Source of the DNA: Nonomuraea typhae
Lineage (GTDB): Bacteria; Actinomycetota; Actinomycetes; Streptosporangiales; Streptosporangiaceae
Direction: 5' to 3'
Assembly: GCF_009760925.1 (NCBI RefSeq)
Contig: NZ_VRLV01000002.1
Span: 558,001-622,000, forward strand
DNA length: 64,000 nt
The notes under the pieces are model-generated. The model did not search any database, was not told the origin of the DNA, and was given only the letters and a program-made list of their open reading frames with translations. Position numbers and translations under genes: made by a program. Shown piece by piece: positions 49,257-58,281 of the stretch; the first letter of the stretch is position 1; the number at the start of each line of letters is the position of its first letter.

Positions 49257-51230
49257 ATGGGCATCGGACTGAGCGAGGAACACCGGGCGCTGGCCGGTTC
49301 CGTGCGCGGGACGGCCGGGCGCGGGCGCGTCGACGTGCTCGGGCTGCACCTGCCCGAGTCCTCGGGCGGGCAGGGGTTCGGGCTGCTGGAGCTCTGCGTG
49401 GCACTGGAGGAGCTGGGCCGGGCCAGGATGAGCGGTCCGCACCTGCCCACGATGATCGCCTCCGCCGCCCTGGCCCGTTCGCCCGCGCCTCAGCTGCGGG
49501 GTCTGGCCGACGGCTCCCTCACCGCCGCCGTCGTCCTGTCCGGCGCCGCCCTCGGCTCGCCGGAGGCGGACCTCTTCCTCGTGCCCGTGGACGAGGGCTG
49601 GGCGCTGCTCGACCGCGCCGACGTCACCGCCGCGCCGCTGGAGGGCGTCGACCTCGACCGCCCCCTGTGCACGGTGCGCGCCGCCCGGGTGCCCGGCGAC
49701 CGGCTGCTCGGCCCGCTGCCCGTCCGGGAGGCGGCCGCCGTGCTCCTCGGCGCGGAGTCCTGCGGCCTGGCCGCGTGGGCCGTGGACACCGCCGCCTCCC
49801 ACGCGAAGATCCGCGAGCAGTTCGGGCGGCCGATCGGGCAGTTCCAAGGGGTCAAACACCGTGTCGCCGCCGCGCTGGTCGCCCTGGAACAGGCCCGCGC
49901 CGCCGTATGGGACGCCGCCCGCGCCGCCGCGGACTGGTCCGCTCAGGAGACTCTGCTGGCCGTGGGCGTGGCGGCGGTGCTCGCGCCCGACGCGGCCGTG
50001 CGCTGCGCCGCCGACGCCATCCAGGTGCTGGGCGGCATCGGCTACACCTTCGAGCACGACGCCCACCGCTACTACCGCCGGGCCCTGTCCAACCGCATGC
50101 TGGCCGGGGACCCGGGCGAGTGGTGCGAGCAGGTGGCCCGCCTGGCCGCCACCGGGGTACGGCGGGCCATGGAGCCCGACCTGCCCGAGGAGGCGGCGCC
50201 GGTGCGCGAGCGCATCCGCGCGCAGGCGTCCGCGCTGTCCGCCGCGGAACCGCTCACCAGGCTGGCCCGCCTCGCCCGCGACGGCTGGATGATGCCCTAC
50301 CTGCCCGAGCCGTGGGGACGAGCCGCGACCCCGCTGGAGCAGGTGATCATCCACCAGGAGTTCCGCGACCTGGCCCGCCCCAACCTCGGGATCGCCGCCT
50401 GGGCCATCCCGTCCATCGTCGCGTACGGCACGCGCGAGCAGCAGGAGCGTTTCCTGCCGAAGACGTTCACCGGCGAGATCATGTGGTGCCAGCTGTTCAG
50501 CGAGCCCGGCGCCGGATCCGACCTGGCGAGCCTGTCCACGAAGGCCACCCGCGTCGAGGGCGGCTGGACGATCACCGGCCAGAAGATCTGGACCTCGCTC
50601 GCCCAATACGCCCACTGGGGCATCTGCCTGGCCAGGACCGGCCAGGACAAGCACCGGGGCATCACCTACTTCCTGGTCGACATGGCCGGCCCCGGGATCA
50701 CCGTACGGCCGCTCAAGGAGATCAACGGCGACGAGATCTTCAACGAGGTCTTCCTCGACGACGTCTTCGTCCCCGACGACCTGGTCGTCGGGGAGATCGG
50801 CGGCGGCTGGAAGGTGGCCCGCGACACGCTCTCCCACGAGCGCGTGGCCCTCGGCGACTCCTGGGGTCCCGGCTCGCAGCACACCGACATGATGCGCCTG
50901 CTCACCGCCCGGGACGGACTGCGCACCGCCCAATGGGAGCGGGCCGGCCGCTTGTGGGCGGAAGGCCAGGCCATCTCCGCGCTGGGCCTGCGCGTCACCC
51001 TGTCCCGCCTGGCTGGCGGCGACCCGGGCACCGCGGCCAGCGTCCGCAAGCTCCTCGGGATGCGGCACGCGCAGGCGATCGCGGAGTTCTGCTGGTCGGT
51101 GGATCCGGGCAGCCGGTACTGGAACCGGATGATCCTCACCACCCGCGCCTTCACCATCGGCGGCGGCACCACCGAGGTCCAGCTCAACATCATCGCCGAA
51201 CGCGCCCTGGGCCTGCCGCGCGATCCGTGA
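49257..51230 (+). CDS. double-domain acyl-CoA dehydrogenase
   Basis: 657 aa with two acyl-CoA dehydrogenase modules. Residues 1-290 are an abbreviated module with an intact C-terminal domain (AKIREQFGRPIGQFQGVKHR; DAIQVLGGIGYTFEHDAHRYYRRA). Residues ~300-657 form a full module (MMPYLPEPWGRAATPLEQVI; MWCQLFSEPGAGSDLASLST; GGTTEVQLNIIAERALGLP). Mycobacterial FadE22/FadE34-like enzymes have a comparable fusion. FAD-dependent oxidation of an acyl-CoA, perhaps of a steroid or branched chain. ATG 49257 from a TAGAGT box 7 nt upstream. Confidence 0.88.
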   Translation: MGIGLSEEHRALAGSVRGTAGRGRVDVLGLHLPESSGGQGFGLLELCVALEELGRARMSGPHLPTMIASAALARSPAPQLRGLADGSLTAAVVLSGAALGSPEADLFLVPVDEGWALLDRADVTAAPLEGVDLDRPLCTVRAARVPGDRLLGPLPVREAAAVLLGAESCGLAAWAVDTAASHAKIREQFGRPIGQFQGVKHRVAAALVALEQARAAVWDAARAAADWSAQETLLAVGVAAVLAPDAAVRCAADAIQVLGGIGYTFEHDAHRYYRRALSNRMLAGDPGEWCEQVARLAATGVRRAMEPDLPEEAAPVRERIRAQASALSAAEPLTRLARLARDGWMMPYLPEPWGRAATPLEQVIIHQEFRDLARPNLGIAAWAIPSIVAYGTREQQERFLPKTFTGEIMWCQLFSEPGAGSDLASLSTKATRVEGGWTITGQKIWTSLAQYAHWGICLARTGQDKHRGITYFLVDMAGPGITVRPLKEINGDEIFNEVFLDDVFVPDDLVVGEIGGGWKVARDTLSHERVALGDSWGPGSQHTDMMRLLTARDGLRTAQWERAGRLWAEGQAISALGLRVTLSRLAGGDPGTAASVRKLLGMRHAQAIAEFCWSVDPGSRYWNRMILTTRAFTIGGGTTEVQLNIIAERALGLPRDP

Positions 51231-51251
51231 GCGCCGCCTAGGCTGACCGTC

Positions 51252-53060
51252 ATGGCCGAGACGATCCGGCGGCGGCTGCTCGGCGCGCTGCGCGCGCGGG
51301 CGGCGGAGCCGGCCGGGGAACCCGGGGCAGACGGCGCCGGGGGACCCGGGGCCGACGGGCTCTGGGCGGACGTGGACTACGCCGACCTGGACGTGACCGA
51401 CTGGGCGCCGTTCCGGCATCTGGTCAGGCTGCGTGCGCTGGCCGTGCACCGCCCGGACGCCGCGCTGCGCGCCCTGGACGCCTGGCTGCGGCTGGACCCG
51501 CGCTGCCCCAACTGGTGGTACGACCAGCTCGGCGCCCCGCGCGCCCTCGGCGACGCGGCCCTGCTGCTGCAGCCCCTGCTGCCGGCCGGCCAGGCCGAGT
51601 CGGTGTGCCGCATCCTGCGCCGCGCCGCCTTCGCCGGCATGACCGGGCAGAACCTGCTGTGGGCGGCCGAGGTCGTCATCCGCCGCTGCCTGCTGGAGGG
51701 CGACGACGACGGCCTGGCCGAGGCGTTCCGGCGGGCCGCGACCCTGCTGACGCCGGGCGCAGGCGAGGGCGTCCAGCCGGACTACTCCTTCCATCAGCAC
51801 GGCCCCCAGCTCTACTCCGGCGGCTACGGCCACGAGTTCGCCGTGGACATGGCGGCGCTGGCCGCCCTGAGCGCGGGCACGCCGCTGGCACTCCCCCTGG
51901 ACGAGCTGGCCGCCTACTTCCTCGACGGCCAGCGCTGGATGCTGCACGCGGGCCGCTACGACATCGCCTGCATGGGCCGCGAGAGCACCCGCGAGGGCAA
52001 CGCCCGGCGCGGCCACGTCCTGGAGGCGGCGGCCCGGTCGCTGGCCGACGCCGGGGCGCCGCGCGCCGCCGAACTCCGCGCGTTCGGCCGGGGTCCGGGA
52101 CCCGGCGCACGCTACTTCCCTCACTCCGACTACCTGGCCGTCCACCGGGCAGGCTGGTCGGCGGCCGTGAAGACCTCCTCCACCCGCACCGTCCTGTCCG
52201 AGGCGGGCAACGGCGAGGGCCTGCGCGGGCGGCACCTGTGCGACGGCGTCACCCACCTGTGGCGCACCGGCGAGGAGTACGCGGACCTCTGGCCCGTCCA
52301 GGACTGGCGCCACCTGCCCGGCACCACCGCCGCCTTCGGCCCGGGCCCGCCGCCGCCCCTCGCCGACTTCGGCCAGGACACCGGCGGCTCCCCCTTCGCC
52401 GGCGGCCTGTCGGACGGCCTGCTCGCGCTGTGCGCCATGCACCTCGACCGGGACGGCGTGCGGGCCCGCAAGGCGTGGTTCTTCTTCCTGGAGGAGTACG
52501 TGGCGCTCGGCGCGGGCATCACCGGCGACGACCCCGGCACCTCGGTGCACACGACCATCGACCAGGTCGCCCTGGGCGAGCTCGTGGTGGACTCAGGCAC
52601 GGTCCGGCACAACGGCGTCGCCTACCACGTCCTGGACGGCCCGGCGCCGACGGTCCGTGCGGGCCGCCGCACCGGCCGCTGGTCGGACATCAACCGCTCC
52701 CAGTCCCCCCGCGACCTGGCCGCCGACGTCCTGGAGATCTGGCTCGACCACGGCCCCGGCCCCCGCGACGCCGCCTACGCCTACCTCGCCGTCCCCGGCC
52801 GTGCCCCCGATCCGTCGCCGGTGACCGTCCTGGCCAACACCCCCTCCCTCCAGGCGGTACGGCACAGCGGCCTGGACGTCACCCAGGCCGTCTTCCACCG
52901 GCCCGGCACCCTCACGCTGCCGGACGGCTCCTCGGTCACCGTGTCGCGGCCGCTCCTGCTCCAGCTGACCGGCGCGGACGAGGTCATCGCGGCCTGCCCG
53001 CTGGCTCCGGGCGGGGTCGCCGACGTCGCATCCTCGGTTCAGCTGCGCCGGCCCGGATAG
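51252..53060 (+). CDS. polysaccharide lyase family 8-like protein (hyaluronate/chondroitin/xanthan lyase fold)
   Basis: 602 aa. An alpha-toroid N-terminal half (CPNWWYDQLGAPRALGDAAL; TGQNLLWAAEVVIRR) with the catalytic Asn/His/Tyr region GVQPDYSFHQHGPQLYSGGY, then MGRESTREGNARRGHVLEAA; beta-sandwich C-terminal half. Cleaves uronate-containing polysaccharides by elimination. No signal peptide or Tat motif is seen at the N-terminus, unlike most secreted PL8 enzymes. TAGGCT lies 7 nt before ATG (leaderless), and no upstream in-frame start adds a signal. Its 3' end overlaps the convergent sortase gene by 22 nt. Confidence 0.82.
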   Translation: MAETIRRRLLGALRARAAEPAGEPGADGAGGPGADGLWADVDYADLDVTDWAPFRHLVRLRALAVHRPDAALRALDAWLRLDPRCPNWWYDQLGAPRALGDAALLLQPLLPAGQAESVCRILRRAAFAGMTGQNLLWAAEVVIRRCLLEGDDDGLAEAFRRAATLLTPGAGEGVQPDYSFHQHGPQLYSGGYGHEFAVDMAALAALSAGTPLALPLDELAAYFLDGQRWMLHAGRYDIACMGRESTREGNARRGHVLEAAARSLADAGAPRAAELRAFGRGPGPGARYFPHSDYLAVHRAGWSAAVKTSSTRTVLSEAGNGEGLRGRHLCDGVTHLWRTGEEYADLWPVQDWRHLPGTTAAFGPGPPPPLADFGQDTGGSPFAGGLSDGLLALCAMHLDRDGVRARKAWFFFLEEYVALGAGITGDDPGTSVHTTIDQVALGELVVDSGTVRHNGVAYHVLDGPAPTVRAGRRTGRWSDINRSQSPRDLAADVLEIWLDHGPGPRDAAYAYLAVPGRAPDPSPVTVLANTPSLQAVRHSGLDVTQAVFHRPGTLTLPDGSSVTVSRPLLLQLTGADEVIAACPLAPGGVADVASSVQLRRPG

Positions 53061-53710
53061 TACGGCGCGGCCAGGTGGGCGTAGACGATCGTGTTCTCCC
53101 GGTAGCTGCCCGCCCTGGCGTCGAACGCGCCGCCGCAGGTGACCAGGCGCAGGCCCGGGTAGGTCAGCCTGCCGTACACCTTGCGGGTGGGAAAGCCGGT
53201 CTTCGGGGTGTGCTCGATCTTGTCCACCAGGAAGACGGCCACCGAGCGGTCGGCCCTGAGGACCTGGATCTGGTCGCCCTTCTTGACGTTGCTCAGGCGG
53301 GCGAAGACGGCCGGGCCGGTCTTGGTGTCGAGGTGGCCGGTGATGACGGCCGCGCCGCGCTGGCCGGGGACCGGGCCGTAGCGGTACCAGCCGGCCAGGT
53401 TGGGCGGGCTCAGGGGCGGGTTCTCGATGGCGCCCCCGGGGTCCAGGCCCAGTTCCATCAAGGGGGCGGCGACGCCGATGGAGGGGATGTAGACGGCGGT
53501 GGGCTGGGCGGCCTTCATGGGCCGGGCGATCCGCCCGTGGGGGACCTGGATGGCGGGCAGGGGCGCCGGTCGGCCCGTCGGGATGGTGCGCGCCGTCCCT
53601 ACCTCACCCTTTTTATCCGGATTTATCATGCCGAGGAGCCCAAATCCCATCAGCGCGACCCCGGCCACGGAGACGACCCCCGCCCCGGCCAGGAGGAGCT
53701 TCCGGCCCAC
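53039..53710 (-). CDS. class F sortase
   Basis: 223 aa. N-terminal membrane anchor (LLLAGAGVVSVAGVALMGFG). Catalytic residues: His in AAVITGHLDTKTGPAVF (about 122), Cys in LRLVTCGGAFDARAG (about 194), Arg in SYRENTIVYAHL (about 205). TLxTC-type loop reads LVTCGG, as in class F. It attaches surface proteins to the wall. GTG 53710 directly follows the stop of its probable substrate gene. Confidence 0.9.
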   Translation of the reverse strand: MGRKLLLAGAGVVSVAGVALMGFGLLGMINPDKKGEVGTARTIPTGRPAPLPAIQVPHGRIARPMKAAQPTAVYIPSIGVAAPLMELGLDPGGAIENPPLSPPNLAGWYRYGPVPGQRGAAVITGHLDTKTGPAVFARLSNVKKGDQIQVLRADRSVAVFLVDKIEHTPKTGFPTRKVYGRLTYPGLRLVTCGGAFDARAGSYRENTIVYAHLAAPYYPGRRS

Positions 53711-54250
53711 CTACACGCCGCCCTCGCCCCGCCGTACCGCCTTGTCCCGCCGTACCGTCTTGTCCCGCGGTACCGTCTTGTCCCGCCGCGCCGTCGCGCC
53801 CCGGGCCCCGGGCGCCGAAACCGCGATCCCCGCCAGCCCCGCGCCGGCCAGCAGCGCCGCACCACCGATCGCGAACGGCCATCCGCCGCTCTCCCGCGCC
53901 AGCCCGCCCGCGCCGGTCTCCGGATGGCCGCTGGGGACCTTCCGCTCATCCTCGTCGACCGGCTTCCAGGGATGCTCCGGCTCCTTCTGCGGCGCCGGCT
54001 CCGACCAGGACTCCTCCGGCTGCGGCCCACCCGACCAGCTGTCCACCGGATTCGGCGCGGACGACCAGGGATCCTCCGCCGCCCCGGACGGCTCCTCACA
54101 GGGGATCAGCGGAATCGGCAGGCAGGTGGCAAGCGCTGTGGCCGCATCGGACTCCGCGGCCGCCGTGCCGACCCCGGCCGCGATGCTCACCCCGCCCGCC
54201 ACGAAGGCCACCACGGCTCCGACGGCTGCCACACGTCGCGCTAATGCCAT
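53711..54250 (-). CDS. cell-surface protein, probable sortase substrate
   Basis: 179 aa. Signal peptide (VAAVGAVVAFVAGGVSIAAGVG), a Pro/Trp/Ser/Glu-rich acidic stretch, then the sorting region HPETGAGG (variant of LPxTG with His first), a membrane helix (WPFAIGGAALLAGAGLAGIAV) and a basic tail with three imperfect 6-residue repeats of the RDKTVP/RDKTVR type (18-bp DNA repeats near 53740-53795). Codon 3 is TTA (54242-54244), a rare codon that suggests bldA-dependent developmental expression. Start ATG 54250. Coupled to the sortase gene downstream. Confidence 0.82.
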   Translation of the reverse strand: MALARRVAAVGAVVAFVAGGVSIAAGVGTAAAESDAATALATCLPIPLIPCEEPSGAAEDPWSSAPNPVDSWSGGPQPEESWSEPAPQKEPEHPWKPVDEDERKVPSGHPETGAGGLARESGGWPFAIGGAALLAGAGLAGIAVSAPGARGATARRDKTVPRDKTVRRDKAVRRGEGGV

Positions 54251-54649
54251 GCCGCGAGCGTTGCGAACTATTGGACCGAGAGTCAAGTAATGTGACCGAA
54301 GTGAAATGAGTCACACCGTTTCACCTCACACCGGAGGAGGATTCTCCACCCGAGTAGGGAAATCCTCTACCCGGATCCATCACAACCCCTGGATCACGCC
54401 CGCACACGGAGTTACCGTGGCGCACGCGAGCATGTCTCGCAAACTGGGCGAGGGGCAGGCGAGGGGCCGCCGCACGGCCAGGAGGGACCCGCAGGCGTAC
54501 CTGGCCGTGCGGCCGTTGCGCTTTCCATCGTCACGGAGAGCCGAGTGGACGGCCTTCTCCACAGAGCAGTGGACGCGATGGCCTGGGTCGATCGCCCCGG
54601 GGTCAGCCGGTACTCAGGGCGGGTGGCGCGGAAGGCATCGGCGAGGACG
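54251..54649. other. 399-bp intergenic stretch without a supported gene
   Basis: It holds the promoter side of the surface-protein gene (A/T-rich at 54250-54310, including TTGACT on the minus strand) and, further right, a perfect 10-bp inverted repeat CACGGCCAGG/CCTGGCCGTG (54473-54482 and 54500-54509), probably the terminator of the polymerase-domain gene. ORFs here have no conserved features and I do not call them. Confidence 0.6.
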
Positions 54650-55666
54650 TCAGCCGGACTGCTCTTCCTTGTTCGCCCTGGCCTTGCTGGGCTGGACGCG
54701 CATGGGCTCGCCGGGCATCTTCGGATAGTTGGGCGGGTAGGGCATGTCGCCGCGGTCGTCCTTGGCGTAGCGGTCGAGGAGTTCCTCGATGGAGTACGCC
54801 TCGTCGTCGATCGCCGCGTGCACGTCGCCCTTCTCGGCGAAGCGGGCGGGCATGGTGCGCAGGGTGAAGTCGGCGGGTTCGGCGTCGGCGAGTTCGTCCC
54901 AGGTCAGAGGGGCGGAGACCTGGGCGTCCTGGCGGGCGCGGACCGAGTAGGCGCTGACGATCGTGCGGTCGCGGGCGTTCTGGTTGAAGTCGATGAAGAC
55001 GCGGTCGCCGCGTTCCTCCTTCCACCACGCGGTGGTGACCAGGTCCGGGGCGCGGTCGGCTATCGCGCGGGCCAGGGCTATGCCGGCGTGCCGTACCTCG
55101 ATGAAGTCCCAGCGCGGCCGGATGCGGACCGCCACGTGGATGCCGCGGTTGCCCGAGGTCTTGACGAAGCCGGTCATGCCCAGGTCGGCCAGGACCTCCT
55201 GAGTCAGGAACGCGGCCTTCCTGGCGGCGTCGAAGGGCAGGCCGGGCTGAGGGTCGAGGTCGATGCGGAGTTCGTCGGGGTGTTCGACGTCCTGGGCGCG
55301 GACCTGCCAGGGGTGGAAGTCGACGGTGCCCAGGTTGGCGCAGTAGGCGATCGCGGCGATCTCGGTGACCCGCAGGGAGTCGGCCTTGCGGCCGCTGGGG
55401 AAGGTGACCGTGGCCGTCTGAAGCCAGTCGGGGTGTTTGGGGGGCATGCGCTTCTGGTAGATGGCGTCGGTCTGGATGCCGTCGGGGTGGCGCTTGAGGT
55501 TCGTCGGGCGGTCCTTCATCGCGCGCAGGGCGCCTTCGCCCACGCTGATGTAGTACTCGACCAGTTCGCGCTTGGTGACGCCGATCTCCGGGAAGTACAC
55601 CTTGTCGGGGTTGGTGACCTTGACGGTCCGTTCCCCGACTTCGAGCTCTATGTACGGCGATGCCAT
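54650..55666 (-). CDS. LigD-type polymerase domain protein (NHEJ primase-polymerase)
   Basis: 338 aa, stand-alone PolDom of the archaeo-eukaryotic primase superfamily. Key parts: VTNPDKVYFPEIGVTKRELV; NLKRHPDGIQTDAIYQKRMP; catalytic acidic motif ELRIDLDPQPGLPF (DxD); SGNRGIHVAVRI with His; VFIDFNQNARDRTIVSAYS. It fills ends during non-homologous end joining, preferring ribonucleotides. The ligase and nuclease parts of LigD are absent, but a LigC gene is present at 44909. ATG 55666. Confidence 0.92.
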   Translation of the reverse strand: MASPYIELEVGERTVKVTNPDKVYFPEIGVTKRELVEYYISVGEGALRAMKDRPTNLKRHPDGIQTDAIYQKRMPPKHPDWLQTATVTFPSGRKADSLRVTEIAAIAYCANLGTVDFHPWQVRAQDVEHPDELRIDLDPQPGLPFDAARKAAFLTQEVLADLGMTGFVKTSGNRGIHVAVRIRPRWDFIEVRHAGIALARAIADRAPDLVTTAWWKEERGDRVFIDFNQNARDRTIVSAYSVRARQDAQVSAPLTWDELADAEPADFTLRTMPARFAEKGDVHAAIDDEAYSIEELLDRYAKDDRGDMPYPPNYPKMPGEPMRVQPSKARANKEEQSG

Positions 55667-56034
55667 GGGACGAACCTACCCTTCCCGCTTGGTCGGGTGG
55701 CGTGGGCCCGCCGTACAAGGAGAATGCGCGCGGCGCGATGGGGAGGCCGTCCGGAGCCCTGCCGGTGGCGGGACCGGGGGCTCGACGGACAGGCCCACAG
55801 ACCACGCGTCTCCGCTGCCGTTCCGGGCGCTGGCGCGTCGCCCGGCCGGCCTTCTCGGTCGTCGGCGGCGCCAGCACGGGCGTGGGCTGTGCCGCACGGG
55901 CGACCCCGACACGTGGTCCACCCCATAACAGGAGGCGATGACGCCCCCATACTGATAAAGACGCAGATTCACCCCAGAAAGGATGCTTCCCCCAACGGAG
56001 ATCTCTTTTTTGCCGGATCTCGTACGCTGGACCT
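55667..56034. other. 368-bp intergenic stretch without a supported gene
   Basis: Divergent region between the polymerase-domain gene and msrB. It contains GGGCCCGCCGTAC, a word shared with the gaps at 26990 and 43511, and an A/T-richer end. The msrB -10 box TACGCT lies 6 nt before its ATG. No ORF here shows a domain or an RBS that I trust. Confidence 0.6.
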
Positions 56035-56436
56035 ATGGACAAGGTGGTCAAGAGCGAGGCCGAGTGGCGGGTGCAACTCTCGCCCGAGGAGTTCCACGTG
56101 CTCCGCGAGGCCGGCACCGAGCGGCCCTTCACCGGTGAGTACGTCGACAGCAAGAGCGAGGGCGTCTACTCCTGCCGGGCGTGCGGGGCGGAGCTGTTCC
56201 GGTCGGAGGCCAAGTTCGACTCGCACTGCGGGTGGCCCAGTTTCTTCGAGCCGTCGCAGTCGTCGGCCGTGACGCTGATCGAGGATCGCAGCCACGGCAT
56301 GGTTCGCACGGAAGTACGGTGCGCCCGGTGCGACTCGCATCTCGGGCACGTGTTCCACGGAGAGGGATATCCGACTCCCACCGACGACCGGTACTGCATC
56401 AACTCCGTATCGCTCCGGCTCGAACCCATCGAGTGA
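56035..56436 (+). CDS. msrB: peptide-methionine (R)-S-oxide reductase
   Basis: 133 aa MsrB. Zinc cysteines CRACG and CARCDSH; substrate-site HCGWPSFF; catalytic Cys/Asn in [11 protein letters not shown] near the C-terminus. Repairs methionine-R-sulfoxide with thioredoxin. ATG 56035 is very close to TACGCT (6 nt), suggesting a leaderless transcript. Monocistronic. Confidence 0.94.
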   Translation: MDKVVKSEAEWRVQLSPEEFHVLREAGTERPFTGEYVDSKSEGVYSCRACGAELFRSEAKFDSHCGWPSFFEPSQSSAVTLIEDRSHGMVRTEVRCARCDSHLGHVFHGEGYPTPTDDRYCINSVSLRLEPIE

Positions 56437-56486
56437 TCGCGCGGCGACAGCGCGTACCGACCGCCCACCGGGGGTAGGGATTCTAT

Positions 56487-56594
56487 GTGAGCCTTGTCCA
56501 TTTTCGTCATCGGTGGGTGACGATCGAGGCGATCGGCCGCGTCCTCACCCAGCGATGCGAGGTCTGCCACAAGACCCGTGTCCGAATCCGCTGA
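56487..56594 (+). CDS. possible 35-aa CxxC miniprotein
   Basis: GTG 56487 to TGA 56594 would encode MSLVHFRHRWVTIEAIGR then VLTQRCEVCHKTRVRIR: a short basic protein with one CEVCHK knuckle. TAGGGA lies 6 nt before the GTG. Small proteins of this style exist in actinomycetes, but codon statistics over 35 codons cannot decide. Chance ORF is the alternative. Confidence 0.4.
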   Translation: MSLVHFRHRWVTIEAIGRVLTQRCEVCHKTRVRIR

Positions 56595-56629
56595 GCGATC
56601 CCCGGGCAGCACCCCCGGGCTCAACGGCG

Positions 56630-57433
56630 TCAATCACGATCGGGATGGGTGACGCGGCAGGTGGCGTCGGCGGGGCCCAGGATGTTGGCCAGGATCGGGT
56701 TGCCGTTCTCCCCGAACTCGGCCTGGACGAAGACCACGGGGGTGGTGACGTTCTGTTCCTTCAGGTAGGCGAGGCCGCGTTCGCACAGGGTCAGGGCGGT
56801 TGGTGAGTTGCCCGCCTCTTCGGGGAGATCCGTGTAGATACGGAGATATCCGCCTATCGTGCGGATGTCCTTGATGCGGTTGTTTGCCTTGTCGTTTTTA
56901 GCCCATTTGGTGCGGAAGTAGGCGGACGCCTTCTGGTCGGTGTGCCGCGAGGGGCCGTCCGCCTTGGATCCGGCCGCGTCGCCCTCCGCGGGGGCCACCT
57001 CGGCGGGCGCCCCTGACGCCTGGCCCGGGATAACGGCTCCGCCCTGGGTCGCGGGTCCTGGTACGGCTTGGCCCGGCGACGGCCGGCCCGGCGCCGCTTG
57101 GCCGGAGATCGGCTGACCTGGGGCTGACCGACCTGGGGCCGGCTGACCCGATACGCCCCGGGCCTCGGTACTTGCCACGTGGCCCGGCATCGCCTGACCG
57201 GACTTCACCGCACCGGGCGCCGGACCGGCCCCGCCGCCTGGGAGGCTTCCCCTGGCCTGACCGGGACCGGTTCCGCCGTGTCCGGGACTTCCCATGACCA
57301 ACCCCGCCGCCAGGACTCCGCCCCCGAGGATCAGGACGACCCCGCCCGCGACGACCTTCGGCCGCCATAACCGATCAGCCCATGTCGCCCGCCGCCTCCG
57401 GCCCCGATGCCGGGAACTCCTGGAACGTGACAC
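56630..57433 (-). CDS. membrane-anchored protein with Pro/Gly/Gln-rich repeat region
   Basis: 267 aa. Basic N-terminus (SRSRSSRHRGRRRRATWADR), one membrane helix (VVAGGVVLILGGGVLAAGLVMG), then ~100 residues of PGQ/APG-rich, collagen-like low complexity, and a folded C-terminal domain of ~100 residues (ASAYFRTKWAKNDKANNRIKD; GGYLRIYTDLPEEAGNSPTA; LTLCERGLAYLKEQNV; VVFVQAEFGENGNPILANIL). The C-terminal domain looks like an extracytoplasmic module seen in actinobacterial hypothetical proteins. GTG 57433 with GAGG close upstream. Function unknown. Confidence 0.75.
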   Translation of the reverse strand: MSRSRSSRHRGRRRRATWADRLWRPKVVAGGVVLILGGGVLAAGLVMGSPGHGGTGPGQARGSLPGGGAGPAPGAVKSGQAMPGHVASTEARGVSGQPAPGRSAPGQPISGQAAPGRPSPGQAVPGPATQGGAVIPGQASGAPAEVAPAEGDAAGSKADGPSRHTDQKASAYFRTKWAKNDKANNRIKDIRTIGGYLRIYTDLPEEAGNSPTALTLCERGLAYLKEQNVTTPVVFVQAEFGENGNPILANILGPADATCRVTHPDRD

Positions 57434-57573
57434 CCCTCAGCCCCCACACACTCATCGACAGGGGATTTCCCTGCCGATTGTGGCAAGTACCAGGAGATCA
57501 AATCCGTTAGATGGAGAAGTCGGGTCTTACCCATCCCGGCGAGCGGAACACCCCACACAGGCGCATGGCACCC

Positions 57574-58281
57574 TTAAGGCAGGGTGTTGACCAGTTCCTC
57601 GACCGGCTTGCGGACCCCGGTGTAGAACGGGATCTCGATCCGCGTGTGCTCCCGGGCCTTGGCCCCCCGCAGATGCCGCATCAGATCAACGATCCGATGC
57701 AGTTCGTCGGCCTCGAACGCCAGCATCCACTCGAAGTCGTTCAACGCGAAACACGCCACCGTGTTGGCTCGCACATCCGGATAATCCCGGGCCATCTTCC
57801 CGTGCTCGGCCAGCATGGTCCGCCGCTCCGCGTCGTCGAGCAGGTACCACTCCAGCGACCGCACGAACGGATAGACGCACACGTACCCCCGAGGCTCCTC
57901 CTCCGCCAGGAACGCCGGGATGTGCGACTTGTTGAACTCCGCCGGCCGGTGCAGCGCCATCGCCGACCACACGGGCTCACTCCCCCGCCCGAGCCCGGTA
58001 CGCCGGAACCGGGAGTAGACGTCCTGAAGGTCCTCGGGCGTGGCCGCGTGCCACCAGAACATGTAGTCCGCATCGGCCCGGAACCCGGCCACGTCGTAGA
58101 GCCCGCGGGTGACGACGCCCTTGCCCGCCGCCTGCTCCAGCAGCTCGCTGACCTCGTCGGCCAGCCCTTCGCGGTTCCCCGGGGAAGGCTCGGTGACCTT
58201 GAACACCGACCACATCGTGTACCGGATCACCTGGTTAAGATCGCGAGCCTTGAGCTTCTGCCCGCCAGTGTCCTCAGTCAT
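57574..58281 (-). CDS. hemQ: coproheme decarboxylase (HemQ, chlorite-dismutase family)
   Basis: 235 aa. Heme-binding proximal His lies in the segment [20 protein letters not shown] (about residue 155). [16 protein letters not shown] contains the Tyr used for decarboxylation. Converts coproheme to heme b with H2O2, the last step of the coproporphyrin-dependent pathway. AGGAGAA before ATG 58281; its start overlaps the protoporphyrinogen/coproporphyrinogen oxidase gene by 8 nt, so the two are coupled. Confidence 0.93.
   Translation of the reverse strand: MTEDTGGQKLKARDLNQVIRYTMWSVFKVTEPSPGNREGLADEVSELLEQAAGKGVVTRGLYDVAGFRADADYMFWWHAATPEDLQDVYSRFRRTGLGRGSEPVWSAMALHRPAEFNKSHIPAFLAEEEPRGYVCVYPFVRSLEWYLLDDAERRTMLAEHGKMARDYPDVRANTVACFALNDFEWMLAFEADELHRIVDLMRHLRGAKAREHTRIEIPFYTGVRKPVEELVNTLP

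Noticed and set aside
49215..52550. 1111-codon open frame on the minus strand
   Set aside because: Shadow of the acyl-CoA dehydrogenase and PL8 genes, which have clear family motifs and promoters on the plus strand.
54306..54728. 140-codon ORF on the plus strand between the sortase substrate and the polymerase-domain gene
   Set aside because: No RBS, no domain, and its right part overlaps the 3' end of the polymerase gene in antisense.
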